Positions 34,417 to 43,349 of a stretch of 64,000 nt of DNA are shown one piece after another (within the stretch, counting starts at the first letter, position 1; each line of letters opens with the position of its first letter). Both the position numbers and the translations under genes were made by a program. The notes below the pieces were generated by a model. The model made no database searches, had not been told where the DNA came from, and worked only from the letters and a program-made list of their open reading frames with translations. This DNA comes from Paenibacillus sp. USDA918EY (lineage in GTDB: Bacteria > Bacillota > Bacilli > Paenibacillales > Paenibacillaceae), in the NCBI RefSeq assembly GCF_009870825.1, contig NZ_WTWY01000020.1, positions 1-64,000 on the forward strand. The letters run 5' to 3'.

Positions 34417-34953
34417 ATGTTCAACAATTGGCTGAGAAACAACAAAGTGGCAATGTGGTTACTGACGGTCGTCCGGATTTACCTCGGGTACACCTGGTTC
34501 AAGGGCGGAATCGAAAAATTGACGGGCGGATTCGATGCGGGAGGCTTCCTGACAGGAGCGATTGCAAAAGCAAGCGGCGATCATCCCGCCGTGCAAGGCT
34601 GGTGGGCCGCCTTCCTGGAACATGGCGCGCTGCCTGGCGTGAAATTGTTCAACTTCCTCATACCGGTAGGCGAAACGCTGGTGGGACTCGGACTCATCCT
34701 GGGCACCTTCACCACCTTCGCGGTCCTGATGGGCATGGTGATGAACTTCGCGTTCCTCTTCTCGGGCACCGTAAGCACCAACGCCCAAATGCTCCTGCTT
34801 GAAATGTTCGTCCTTGTGGCTGCCGCCAACGCCGGACGCATCGGGCTGGACCGCTGGGTGATCCCTTACCTGCGGAACCTCTTCCGCCGCAACGGACAAG
34901 GCAATACCCCATTCCCGCAAGGCGGAATGACCAAAACGAAAGGCGCCGCCTAA
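34417..34953 (+). CDS. DoxX-family membrane protein, copy 2
   Basis: A 178-residue paralogue of the preceding DoxX protein with the same four-helix layout (MWLLTVVRIYLGYTWFKGG, PVGETLVGLGLILGTFTTFA). The C-terminal tail differs. ATG 34417 follows AAGGAG. The two FNR/CRP-type sites in its promoter predict control by oxygen or redox state, which copy 1 seems to lack. A strong terminator follows. Confidence 0.88.
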   Translation: MFNNWLRNNKVAMWLLTVVRIYLGYTWFKGGIEKLTGGFDAGGFLTGAIAKASGDHPAVQGWWAAFLEHGALPGVKLFNFLIPVGETLVGLGLILGTFTTFAVLMGMVMNFAFLFSGTVSTNAQMLLLEMFVLVAAANAGRIGLDRWVIPYLRNLFRRNGQGNTPFPQGGMTKTKGAA

Positions 34954-34995
34954 AAAGTGAATCTAAGGACTTCCCCCCTCGGGAGAGCCAACAAA

Positions 34996-35021
34996 AGCCG
35001 GGCTGAAATTTCAGCCCGGCT
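34996..35021. terminator. Bidirectional terminator between doxX2 and the dioxygenase
   Basis: AGCCGGGCTGAAA/TTTCAGCCCGGCT is a perfect 26-base palindrome; TTTATTTT follows on the plus strand and TTTTGT on the minus strand. Confidence 0.88.
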
Positions 35022-35045
35022 CTTTATTTTATTTGTGACTAATGA

Positions 35046-35825
35046 TTAGGAACCAAACATCCAGCAGTTCAGGCTTAAGTTCCCAAGTTGGTAATCCTGG
35101 AACAGCCGTTTGGCCTGGCGGTCGTCATCGGCCGCGCCCATCGCGTAAAACAGCGGGATAAAATGCTCCACGCCGTAAGACGGCACCGCCTGGCGGGCAT
35201 GCGGAGCTTTTTTGTCGTAATCGAAAAGATCGCCAATCTTCCAGCTTTCAAGCTTCTCCGCAACCCATTCGTCGAACTCCACGGCCCATGGGTCCGGCGT
35301 GTCGGTTTGCGCAAGCATCCGCAGGTTATGGACAAGGCCGCCGCTGCCGATGATGAGCACGTTTTCCCGCCGAAGCTCCTTGAGCATGGCCCCGATGGCA
35401 TACTGTTCGGAAGGGGAACGTTTGGAGTCGACGGACAGTTCGACGACAGGAATGTTCGCTTCCGGATACATTTTTTGCAAAATGACCCAAACCCCATGGT
35501 CAAGCCCCCGGCCGGAAACGGTCTGGTACGGCAGATTGCCCGCCTCGAACAAGGCCTTCATCCTCCCGACAAGCGATGGCGAACCCGGAGCCGGATAACG
35601 CAACTCGTACATCGCGTCCGGAAAGCCGTAAAAGTCGTGCATCGTCCCGTTGGTTTCATCTACGCTCAATAACTGGTCGGGTTCATCCCAATGCGCGGAA
35701 AATACGGCGATCGCCTCCGGTACGGGCAATTCCCGGCCCAGGTTTTCCAAAAACCGCGTGTACCCGTTATCCTCCAGGGCGAGCATGGGTGAACCGTGCG
35801 CTACAAATAGAGATGGTAATGTCAT
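35046..35825 (-). CDS. DODA-type extradiol dioxygenase (LigB family, YgiD-like)
   Basis: A 259-residue metalloenzyme of the class III extradiol dioxygenase fold, related to bacterial 4,5-DOPA dioxygenase YgiD. Metal or catalytic His residues appear in FVAHGSP, FSAHWDEPD, GLDHGVWV and GVEHFIPL. ATG 35825 follows GGAGG by 9 bases. Substrate uncertain; many members act on catechols. Confidence 0.88.
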   Translation of the reverse strand: MTLPSLFVAHGSPMLALEDNGYTRFLENLGRELPVPEAIAVFSAHWDEPDQLLSVDETNGTMHDFYGFPDAMYELRYPAPGSPSLVGRMKALFEAGNLPYQTVSGRGLDHGVWVILQKMYPEANIPVVELSVDSKRSPSEQYAIGAMLKELRRENVLIIGSGGLVHNLRMLAQTDTPDPWAVEFDEWVAEKLESWKIGDLFDYDKKAPHARQAVPSYGVEHFIPLFYAMGAADDDRQAKRLFQDYQLGNLSLNCWMFGS

Positions 35826-36126
35826 CGATGTCAACCTCCACACGCCAGTATAAGTTGCTACTTATATTTTACCGCGTCGAAAAAGATAATTCCAACTTCT
35901 GTGCGCCGGCCCCTCTTGACGGAAATTGAGAAGGTACCTAACGGACATCATGAAGCCGTTCCATTCTCCGCCGGCAATGGCCATCGGACTTAACGGTTAA
36001 CGAGGGGTTTCGCGCGACTGCATCTGGTCTCCATTTGCCCAGCCACGGGATGAACCGCTCAACGGGAGCGACTGAAGCAACAGGAGCGACAAGAGAGGAT
36101 GCATTTAAGCTCCCTTTCGAAAAACT
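35826..36126. other. Intergenic interval, nothing recognised
   Basis: About 300 bases with the promoter region of the dioxygenase and no coherent ORF or strong hairpin. Confidence 0.4.
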
Positions 36127-36954
36127 TCAGATGATCCAGTGCTGCCAATCCTGCTGCTGTTTTTGCTGCTCCTTCAGCCACTCTTTGGTCCGGTGGATCA
36201 GCTGGTTGCAATGCGGCCCCGATGAAAAGGTATGATTGCCCTGAAAAATGATTTCCTTGTCGCAGCGCCCCTCGGGCCGCGTCCAAAATACTTTTTGATA
36301 CAAAAACGCGTAATCGACCGGAATCGTGTCATCCGACGTCCCGTGCACGACCAGCACGTTGCCGCCAAACTTGACCGCCTCCTGAAAAGGCTGGAACATG
36401 CCAAGCGAATCGAAAAAGACCGGCGTAAACTCGAAGCCGAGGAAATCCGCGCTTCCCTCCTTCACCGCATGTTCATACACTTCCCGTCCCGTAATCTTCA
36501 AAATGTCGCTGAGCGGGTATCCGACCGCCGACCAGAGCACCAAATTTTTTACCCTGCGATCGCGAACCGCCGTTAAAATCGCCACCGCGCCGCCAAGGCT
36601 GTGTCCGATCAAGGTCACCTGCGACGGGTCGACGTTTCCGCATTCCAGCGCATAATCGAGCACCGTCCGCGTTTGCGCGATCATCGATTCCAGCCCTTCC
36701 TTCCCGTACGAACCGCTGCTTTCGCCGCATCCGGCATAATCGAAGCGCAGCACCATGTAGCCGGCCCCGGCCAGCTCGCGGGCGGTTTTGACGAACAAAC
36801 GGTCCACGCCGACCCGGCTGCCGACAAACCCGTGGCAAATGACGATCAGCGGAACCCGCTCCCCTTCACCCTTTTTCCCCTCAGGATGCGCCGGATAATG
36901 CAGGCTTGCGGTCAGCTCCTCCTGCCCGTAACGGATCGAAATTTGTCTTTCCAT
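36127..36954 (-). CDS. Alpha/beta hydrolase (esterase/peptidase-like)
   Basis: A 275-residue hydrolase. Oxyanion region VICHGFVGSRVGVDRL, nucleophile elbow LIGHSLGGAVA near residue 119, acid in VVHGTSDDTIPVDY and catalytic His in FQGNHTFSSG. The C-terminus is Gln-rich (KEQQKQQQDWQHW). No signal peptide. Resembles serine aminopeptidase/feruloyl-esterase-like S33 members; substrate unknown. Confidence 0.88.
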   Translation of the reverse strand: MERQISIRYGQEELTASLHYPAHPEGKKGEGERVPLIVICHGFVGSRVGVDRLFVKTARELAGAGYMVLRFDYAGCGESSGSYGKEGLESMIAQTRTVLDYALECGNVDPSQVTLIGHSLGGAVAILTAVRDRRVKNLVLWSAVGYPLSDILKITGREVYEHAVKEGSADFLGFEFTPVFFDSLGMFQPFQEAVKFGGNVLVVHGTSDDTIPVDYAFLYQKVFWTRPEGRCDKEIIFQGNHTFSSGPHCNQLIHRTKEWLKEQQKQQQDWQHWII

Positions 36955-37215
36955 TTCTCCACTCCCCTTTTAAACGATCGATATATTTTAAGGATTTGAA
37001 AATCAATCATCTTATGCTTGTTTCATTTAACTTATAATTCCGATAAGTTTAATCAGATATAATATGTAACAATCATATTAGCACCGCCGGTCAGCTGTGT
37101 CAAATTCAAATCTTTTTTCCTTTTGAACCCTAAAACATCCCGTTTGGTATGGATTAGCTCCGCATCGCAGAAACTAGGGTCAGACCCGATTATTCACAGA
37201 AAGGGACGTGTCGTT

Positions 37216-37338
37216 ATGTGGCAGCAATGCATTTCCCATATTCGCGAGCATCCCCTGTCGTGGGTGCTGATCATCTGCGTCATCGCGGCCGTCATTTACG
37301 TGTTTGTTCATCGCGAACAGCTTTTTCATCAAGAATAA
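37216..37338 (+). CDS. Small single-span membrane protein
   Basis: A 40-residue protein with one hydrophobic helix (SWVLIICVIAAVIYVFVH) and a short charged end. ATG 37216 follows AAAGGGACGTG by about 6 bases. Longer upstream in-frame starts lack ribosome sites. Function unknown. Confidence 0.6.
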   Translation: MWQQCISHIREHPLSWVLIICVIAAVIYVFVHREQLFHQE

Positions 37339-37412
37339 GGCGCTTGTCCGCCCGGGCGGACTTGAATCCGGCACTTCCAGTTCCTATACTTGTTGTATAC
37401 GGAGGAACGGAC

Positions 37413-38076
37413 ATGACAACAAGAGAGTTAATTAAGGAAAACAACCGGCTGCGGGAGCAAATGACGCCGGCGAATAGGGATTTTTACGAAGATATCGTCG
37501 TTTACGTGCGGGTTAGCCGGGCCGAACAGCTTCGCGGCGAGCAGCGGCTGCTTGAATTGGCCCATGAGGTTGCTGGAGGCGCAGCAAAAGGGAATTTCGG
37601 CATCCGAGCTTTTTGGCGGCGATGCGGAGGCCTTTGCCCAATCGGTGGTTGAAACGCTGCCGACCGCAAGAAAACTCGAAGGCGCCGCTTACTACATCAT
37701 GATCGCTTGGACCGCTTTGACGATTTTGTTCCTGGCGGAGGCGGTCATCGGTTTCGGTGCGCAGTTTGCGGGATACGACGGGGAAAGCCTGAACCGCATC
37801 AGCGTGCTGGCGATCATCCTGGTCGCGGCGGGCGCGATCGTCCTGACGGAGATCTTTATGAAATCCCTCGGCAAAACGGCGGATGCCGGCCCGCAAAAAC
37901 CGGGAATCAATTTGAAGGCGATCGGCGTATATTTGGTCATCATGGTCGTCGTGATGGTCGCCGGCTTTTCGCTGCGCGGCATGCTGCCCGTATTTACGGT
38001 GCCGCCGTGGGTCAGCCTGGTCCTGTGCATTATCGGTTTTCTGGGGCTGCGGTTTATTTTTTTGCGGAAAAGATAA
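37413..38076 (+). CDS. DUF1129-like membrane protein with a frameshift
   Basis: The first frame gives RELIKENNRLREQMTPANRD, YEDIVVYVR and EQRLLELAHE. The family-like continuation RLLEAQQKGISASELFGG, with four C-terminal membrane helices, lies one base ahead. The switch falls within GGCCCATGAGG at about 37560-37570, where one extra base would explain it. N-terminal soluble helices followed by membrane helices match DUF1129-type proteins. The start ATG at 37413 has a good GGAGGA site. Assembly error or true mutation cannot be told apart here. Confidence 0.7.
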
Positions 38077-38170
38077 TAAAATCATTTTCACGAATGCGGG
38101 GTCTTGGCTTTCTTAAGCGGAGGCCCTGAAAGAAAAAACGTATATCTGAAAAAAGGCTATGAGCCATGCA

Positions 38171-38223
38171 AAACATCTTAGACTGAACGGTTACGCGTAC
38201 GCGGCAGTCCAAGATGTTTTTTT
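38171..38223 (+). terminator. Terminator after the DUF1129-like gene
   Basis: AAACATCTT pairs with AAGATGTTT, extended by AGACTG/CAGTC, around a 24-base loop; a seven-T run closes it. Confidence 0.8.
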
Positions 38224-38451
38224 ATGTGAGGATTTTGCAAAAATCCAAAGAGCGACTTCCAATCGGCAATTTATAGAGCGAAACGGTTTAGTTCGTCTAT
38301 ATATTGTACCCGGGAGCGACCGGAATCGAATTTTGCAAAATCCTTATGTTTCATTTTCGCCAAAAAAGTTTACAAGTCCGAAACAAGCGGACGCGATCAT
38401 GAAACAAAACGCGGGTAATATGGGAGTAACGAAACCTTGGAGGTGCTTTAC

Positions 38452-39402
38452 ATGATGAAATGGACCAAAACCACAGCGACGGCCGCCGCTTTGATCGCCG
38501 CCATCAGCTTGCAGGGAGGCGCCGCAGCCGTTCATGCGATGAATGCCGCGCCAAAAGCCGCCCCTGGAGGTGCGCCAATCGTCGTTCCGGCCAAAACGGC
38601 GCATGCCAACGCCGTGTTCGACCATATGATGAATTTGCTTAAATCCCCGTCCAAACAAGCCGAAGCCGTCGCCTACATGGAGAAAAACATCTATCAAGTG
38701 ACGCCGTGGCAAGCAACGATCATGGTGCTGAAGCTCGAAAACGCCGAAAAAGCGAATCTCGACGCTTGGAACGACAAATTTTACAGGGACAACGTGCAGC
38801 AAAAGCTCATGAAGCTGATGAAGAAGGGTGACGACCTCACTTCCCTGATCAACAAAACAAGCGATAAAAGCTTGAAGACCCTGTTCAAAGGCGCCCGCGA
38901 CAGCGGCTATCGCCTGGAAACGTCGGAGGGCATGTTTTATCTGGTGCTCGACTACCCGCGGTTCCAAAAGGTACGCGCCTACGTCACCAACGACATCAAG
39001 AGCTATATCGACATCATGACGGTCGAAACGAAATCCCCGTTCGCAAACGATGCCGCTTTGTCGGTCGGCTGGACGGAAGTAACGAAACGCGCTTTGTCGG
39101 ATGAGGCGTTCCTCAAATCCTATCCGGCTTCAAACCGGGCGACGCAAGTCAAATCGCTGTATAACCTGTATCTGGGCGTTTCCATGTACGGCCTCAACAA
39201 CACGCCGATGTTCGACTATGACACCAAAAAGGTCGATCAGGAAGGAAAAGCGGCCTTGCAGGCAGCCGTAAGTAAAGGAGACCCGTCCAAAAGCGGCTAC
39301 CTGAAAAAGATCAAAGGATTCCTTGAAGTGCTCGATAAAAATCACGATGTGCTGACGCCGGAGGTTGAGAAATATCGGAAAGCGGCAACGGGGAATTCGT
39401 AA
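38452..39402 (+). CDS. Secreted helical protein of unknown function
   Basis: A 316-residue protein with a signal peptide (TTATAAALIAAISLQGGAAA, cleavage near VHA) and a mature part rich in Lys and amphipathic helices. No cysteine cluster, lipobox or known catalytic motif is seen. ATG 38452 follows TTGGAGGTG by 8 bases. A PepSY lipoprotein follows 50 bases later and may be co-transcribed. Confidence 0.75.
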   Translation: MMKWTKTTATAAALIAAISLQGGAAAVHAMNAAPKAAPGGAPIVVPAKTAHANAVFDHMMNLLKSPSKQAEAVAYMEKNIYQVTPWQATIMVLKLENAEKANLDAWNDKFYRDNVQQKLMKLMKKGDDLTSLINKTSDKSLKTLFKGARDSGYRLETSEGMFYLVLDYPRFQKVRAYVTNDIKSYIDIMTVETKSPFANDAALSVGWTEVTKRALSDEAFLKSYPASNRATQVKSLYNLYLGVSMYGLNNTPMFDYDTKKVDQEGKAALQAAVSKGDPSKSGYLKKIKGFLEVLDKNHDVLTPEVEKYRKAATGNS

Positions 39403-39452
39403 ATAGACCGCCGCGATCATGGTTAATATACTGAAAAAGGAGTTTTTACCCA

Positions 39453-40129
39453 ATGAATAAAATAACCGTGATTGCGTTCGGAATTCTGCTGCTTTTAGGG
39501 ACTGCGGGCTGCGCGGCAGGCGGCGGAAACGGCGCCGAAGGAACACAGGATACGCAGCAAGGCACTGCCGATAACGTATCGGGCAGCACGGCCAATGATA
39601 CCGCCGGCAACGATGCGGCAGCGCCGCCTGCGAGCCAGACGCCTCAAACGCCTCCAAGCTCCGCAGGACCCGACCGACTTGCTTAAAGCTTTCTTTAAGG
39701 TCACTCCGCAGCAGGCGCCCGATCTGTCCAAAACGAAGGGCAAGGGCGACGTAACGAAACTCGACCTTGAATTGGAAAATCAAACGTACGCCTATAAAGT
39801 CGAAATGATGACCGATACGCAAAAAACCAAAGTTGGGATCAGCGCGGACGATCAAAGCATTATTTTCGACAAAACCGCGCCGCTGGAGAAAAACAAAATC
39901 AAAACGGATCGGCAGCAGTCCAAAATCGACCTGACCGGCGTCATCGCTGCGAAAAAGGCGATGGAGATCGCTACCCAAAAGGTAAACAGGACCGCGACGA
40001 AATGGAAAATCGAACGCAAAATCGGACCTACTTACTATGAGGTCGACGTGCACAACGGAGGCAAGGAATACGAGATCAAAGTCGGATGCCAAAAGCGGAA
40101 AGGTTTTGAGCGTTGAGGGCAACGATTGA
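39453..40129 (+). CDS. PepSY-domain lipoprotein with two frameshifts
   Basis: N-terminal lipoprotein signal (AFGILLLLGTAGC) and a Thr/Ala/Pro linker in one frame. From about 39665 the sense continues one base ahead as DPTDLLKAFFKVTPQQAPDL. PepSY-type repeats follow (TGVIAAKKAMEIATQKV, ERKIGPTYYEVDVHNGGKEY), then a second +1 shift near 40084 (GTCGGATG) gives DAKSGKVLSVEGND and a stop at 40127-40129. Read together, the segments make a complete PepSY lipoprotein of about 225 residues. Both shifts are explained by one extra base. Confidence 0.75.
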
Positions 40130-40159
40130 GACGCGGCTTCGAAAATGAGTACGGCAAAA

Positions 40160-40193
40160 AGAAGACTTCCGGATATACGGAGTTTTCTTTTTT
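40160..40193 (+). terminator. Terminator after the PepSY gene
   Basis: AGAAGACTTCCG pairs imperfectly with CGGAGTTTTCT; a six-T run follows. Confidence 0.65.
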
Positions 40194-40324
40194 AGGGGCA
40201 GCGATGTCCACTCGAAATCTATATCTCCATAGAACAAAGAAAAATACACAGGCTGTCGTGAAGTGCACCTTGCCCTCTTAGAATAGACATTGGAAAAATC
40301 CCTTGGTTTATCCGATGAGTTTCT

Positions 40325-40481
40325 AGGGGGTATATTTTTATGGCGATTAAAGGTCAAAAGTTTATGGCACTCAAAATAACCTTAAGGTTCCGAGGGAACC
40401 GGCTCCGATGCGATTAGAGGTGCAGGTGTGCCCAGCTGAAATTATTTCCTTCATCTAAAAAATGCCTTACTGAATACCCCT
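40325..40481 (+). ncRNA. Structured RNA candidate, copy 1
   Basis: Bounded by AGGGGGTAT (40325-40333) and ATACCCCT (40474-40481). The core at 40382-40430 has hairpin GGTTCC-GAG-GGAACC followed by GG and the conserved ATGCGATTAGAGGTGCAGGTGT. The core aligns with copy 2, with a compensated hairpin. Strand is inferred from the conserved motif direction; no promoter was identified. Confidence 0.5.
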
Positions 40482-40504
40482 CCTGATTTTGTTAAATTTC
40501 ATAA

Positions 40505-40689
40505 GAATTTCGCCTAACATTTTCTATATTCACGTCGTCCCACCGACTTAGGACTCCGACAGGAGCCGGCCGCAATGCGGTTAGTCGGTGCAGATGTATC
40601 CGCCAGATCCTGCTTCCCTTTTACTTTACATAGGCGGACCAAGGATCTGTCAGGCTTCTGATGCTTGAATATATTGTTAGACGAAATTC
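40505..40689 (+). ncRNA. Structured RNA candidate, copy 2
   Basis: Ends pair as GAATTTCGCCTAACA (40505-40519) with TGTTAGACGAAATTC (40675-40689). Inside is a three-way core: CACCGACT/AGTCGGTG, hairpin GGACTCC-GACA-GGAGCC and hairpin CCGC-AAT-GCGG. A crossing pair then follows, TCCGCC/GGCGGA and CAGATCCT/AGGATCTG at 40599-40649, which would form a pseudoknot. Confidence 0.55.
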
Positions 40690-40748
40690 TCTAAAAAAGT
40701 AATGGTTAATGTATTCCAACATTAACCGAATTATACTATGAGCATTAT

Positions 40749-42215
40749 TCAAGATAACATTTTGCTTAAATTTTTAGCAAAGGGTTCGAAATTTACATTT
40801 TCGAAGATATCCTCTGCAATATTATTTACAAAACTATTTTCTGAAATTCCCCTTGTCTTAAGATCATCAATAAGTATCTTATAAAATTCTTTATTTGGTT
40901 TTTCTGGCCGACTACTTGCGAATTTCGATCTATAGATTGATATTAATCGATCAACTGAATTTATTTGGAAATACTTATCATTAATTATTTTTTTTAACTT
41001 TTGATCAGGGGATTCAAATAATACACGATAAAGGTATTTTTCAACACTCTCGATAGGAAGGAACAATTTCTTTAGCTCTGTACTTTTATTTCTTGCTTGT
41101 TCCTGGATATCTCCGTCTAATATAGAAAGTACAACCCTTCCAATTCCCAGCACATTAGATTTTAGGAGTTCTTTATGCAAGGATAATACCATTTCCCATC
41201 CACCAACAGGACAAACATATATTAATCTACTACTATACATACTATATGTTCTAAGCACCTTTTCAACAATTATTTTTGCTAGACGATCTTCTACTAATAA
41301 TAAGAAGTCAAATCCATCTTGATCGAAGACTTCTCTAATTGCGTAGCTTGGATAACAAGGATTTACAACAGATAGGTCACCTTCAATATTTTCGATTTTA
41401 AAGATATTATCAGGTGGAATAAATCGTATGACTTCTGGAGCATGCGAGGTGAGTATAACAACCAAACTCTCAGAATTTTGTACTAGTTCTTGAAGTAACT
41501 CGAGTAATCTTTTGATTGCCGTTGGATGAAGCGCCACTTCTATTTCATCAATTAATAATAGGATAGTTTTATTCGGTGGCAACGATTTCCTCACCAATGA
41601 GTTGTAAACAAAATGTAATAAAGATACTAGTAGACATTCACCCGAACTCATCCTATACTGCGATATCAATTCTCCATTGATTTCGTAGAAATAAGGTGTG
41701 TTCTTGATGTTAAGTCGTCTTGCAATCTCTCTATTTCTTACGCGCTTTAGATTTCTGTAATGTAGATTATCTCCATGGATTATGTAACTCATTTTGTCTT
41801 TAATATATTCATCAGCCTCAACAATTTCATCGGTCTTAAATGCACCACTTTCAACTAGTTCATCAACAGCCTTAGAATCATTGAATCTTGTTCCATAGAA
41901 AAGACTTCCTTCATAATTTCCATTAAATCTCATTGTATTGGGGTATGTATCTGCTTTCCACATATCACCGGATTTGGTCCAAACATCTCTTTTGTTTCCA
42001 ACCTGAAATATAACTGAAGAGCTTGACGAATAATCTGTTGATTTCAAAGAACCTAGATGATGACGGGATATAGTCTGTGCCAATGCTTGCAGAATTGTTG
42101 TCTTTCCGCATCCGTTTATTCCTACTATCGAATAAACGCCCTTTTCCAAAGGAATCTCCATTACCCCTTTTTTAATGTTTTTAATATTATTGATTTCAAC
42201 TAGCAGTTTTTCCAC
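40749..42215 (-). CDS. AAA ATPase with TOPRIM-like C-terminus (OLD-like)
   Basis: A 488-residue SMC/ABC-like ATPase: Walker A GINGCGKTTILQALAQ near residue 33, signature MSSGECLL, Walker B ILLLIDEIEVALHP and H-loop LTSHAPEV. The C-terminal part has LLLVEDRLAKIIVEKVL and LSILDGDIQEQ, the Glu and DxD arrangement of TOPRIM nucleases as in OLD-family and defence-associated ATPases. GTG 42215 follows GAGGTGG by 6 bases; the longer reading upstream is non-coding in character. Clearly more AT-rich than its neighbours, suggesting transfer. Anti-phage role is inference. Confidence 0.82.
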   Translation of the reverse strand: MEKLLVEINNIKNIKKGVMEIPLEKGVYSIVGINGCGKTTILQALAQTISRHHLGSLKSTDYSSSSSVIFQVGNKRDVWTKSGDMWKADTYPNTMRFNGNYEGSLFYGTRFNDSKAVDELVESGAFKTDEIVEADEYIKDKMSYIIHGDNLHYRNLKRVRNREIARRLNIKNTPYFYEINGELISQYRMSSGECLLVSLLHFVYNSLVRKSLPPNKTILLLIDEIEVALHPTAIKRLLELLQELVQNSESLVVILTSHAPEVIRFIPPDNIFKIENIEGDLSVVNPCYPSYAIREVFDQDGFDFLLLVEDRLAKIIVEKVLRTYSMYSSRLIYVCPVGGWEMVLSLHKELLKSNVLGIGRVVLSILDGDIQEQARNKSTELKKLFLPIESVEKYLYRVLFESPDQKLKKIINDKYFQINSVDRLISIYRSKFASSRPEKPNKEFYKILIDDLKTRGISENSFVNNIAEDIFENVNFEPFAKNLSKMLS

Positions 42216-42728
42216 AATAGCCACCTCTTTCTTAAAGTATATTATACTGAATTTGGAAGCCTTGTCTTGTAACTTTTTTCCAAAAAGGGTGAAGGTAAAG
42301 AAGTGAGTATGCCTGTGTAGAATCAATGAAGAGAGCATCGTCGGACTACGTCCCTCCTCGGGGTCCGGAGGATAAGGGGAAGAGATTGCCGAGACACATT
42401 CATTCACCCAAAACGCATTCGGCTGGCCAAGATCGTGCTAGACGAACGACTCGAGCAGCTTAGGGTGAATGGACGTCGTGAACACGGAACCGTTGTCGGA
42501 TGTCGGGAGCATCTATTGAGTTACCCTCAACTATCTCTTAAATCTTTAATTATCATATCCTGGTACTAAATTTATATTGTACTACAAGATTAGAATAATT
42601 TTACAAACAATATATATCTTCTCCTAACACAAAAGCTTCTACTAATGTTGATAGCAGAAGCCTTTAAAGATACTTGATCTACATCACGACAGTACATACA
42701 ATCTCCCGGATTCTTGCTTCGCCTTCAC
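42216..42728. other. Intergenic stretch upstream of the ATPase
   Basis: No recognised gene. It holds CATTCACCC (42402 region) with a distant GGGTGAATG, and a GCTTCT/AGAAGC hairpin near 42632-42656. A 60-codon open frame near 42380-42570 has no start site and no recognisable content. Confidence 0.4.
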
Positions 42729-43016
42729 CTACTCCCCAACATCCATCCCCTCCCCACAAAACACCTCCACCATCACCAAAGCCCCCATCCTAAACCCTTG
42801 GGTAAAAGAAGCTCTTATCAGTATGGAGTTAGACTCCCCATTCAAATCCAAAATTTCCTCAAGGGCTGCGAAATCACTTTCCGAAAATCTTTTTTTGGCT
42901 CCCTCTATCAATTCCGTAATTTTTCTATTAATCGCCCGATATTCAGGATCTGTAGGGACAATCTGCTCTTCAGGATTCAGGTTACCGTAGTACAATTCTT
43001 CTATAATACTCTCCAT
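42729..43016 (-). CDS. Small helical protein, DUF6809-like
   Basis: A 95-residue helical protein: ESIIEELYYGNLNPEEQIVP at the N-terminus and FTQGFRMGALVMVEVF near the end. This layout (short acidic head, central coiled helices, FxxGFxxGAxLMxEV) matches DUF6809 proteins of Paenibacillus-like bacteria. ATG 43016 follows GGGAGG by 8 bases. Function unknown. Confidence 0.75.
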   Translation of the reverse strand: MESIIEELYYGNLNPEEQIVPTDPEYRAINRKITELIEGAKKRFSESDFAALEEILDLNGESNSILIRASFTQGFRMGALVMVEVFCGEGMDVGE

Positions 43017-43349
43017 TAGCTCGCCTCCCATTGATCTTTTTCAAAGTAAGAGATAACTTGATCCAGCTCCCTCAGCCAAGTTTACTCTGAACTCCATCGT
43101 AACATTGAGTTTTATGCAATATCCGCATATTTCTTTAAAAAACACAAGAGTGCAGAAAATCCTCTTAGAGCATTTCTGCTTTTTGTGCACTACTCTCCCT
43201 CTTTTTTTGACATCTACACACTCTAGCAAATCATTTTCAATATTTCCGTATATTAAGAAAATAATTTTCTAAAAGCGTTTACAAATCATTTATTCTTTGT
43301 TAGCCTTAAGGCATCAAACGATTCCATCTTGAAAAAAGGAGCGAAGAAC
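43017..43349. other. Divergent intergenic region, AT-rich
   Basis: It should contain promoters for the flanking genes. I see no clear motif and no credible ORF. Confidence 0.4.

Noticed and set aside
40190..40320. Possible insertion-sequence end remnant
   Set aside because: GTGAAGTGCACCTTGCCCTC recalled an IS terminus, but no matching opposite end or transposase piece was found.
40370..40440. Lysine riboswitch (AGAGGTGCAGGT resembles its first box)
   Set aside because: No other conserved part of the lysine element follows, and no lysine gene is downstream on that strand.
40505..40689. Retron msr-msd with paired a1/a2 ends
   Set aside because: The ends pair, but no reverse transcriptase gene is nearby and no priming G context was seen.
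42380..42570. Plus-strand frame with RIRLAKIVLDERLEQLRVNG
   Set aside because: Protein-like for 50 codons, but no start, no ribosome site and no recognised family; it may be chance.
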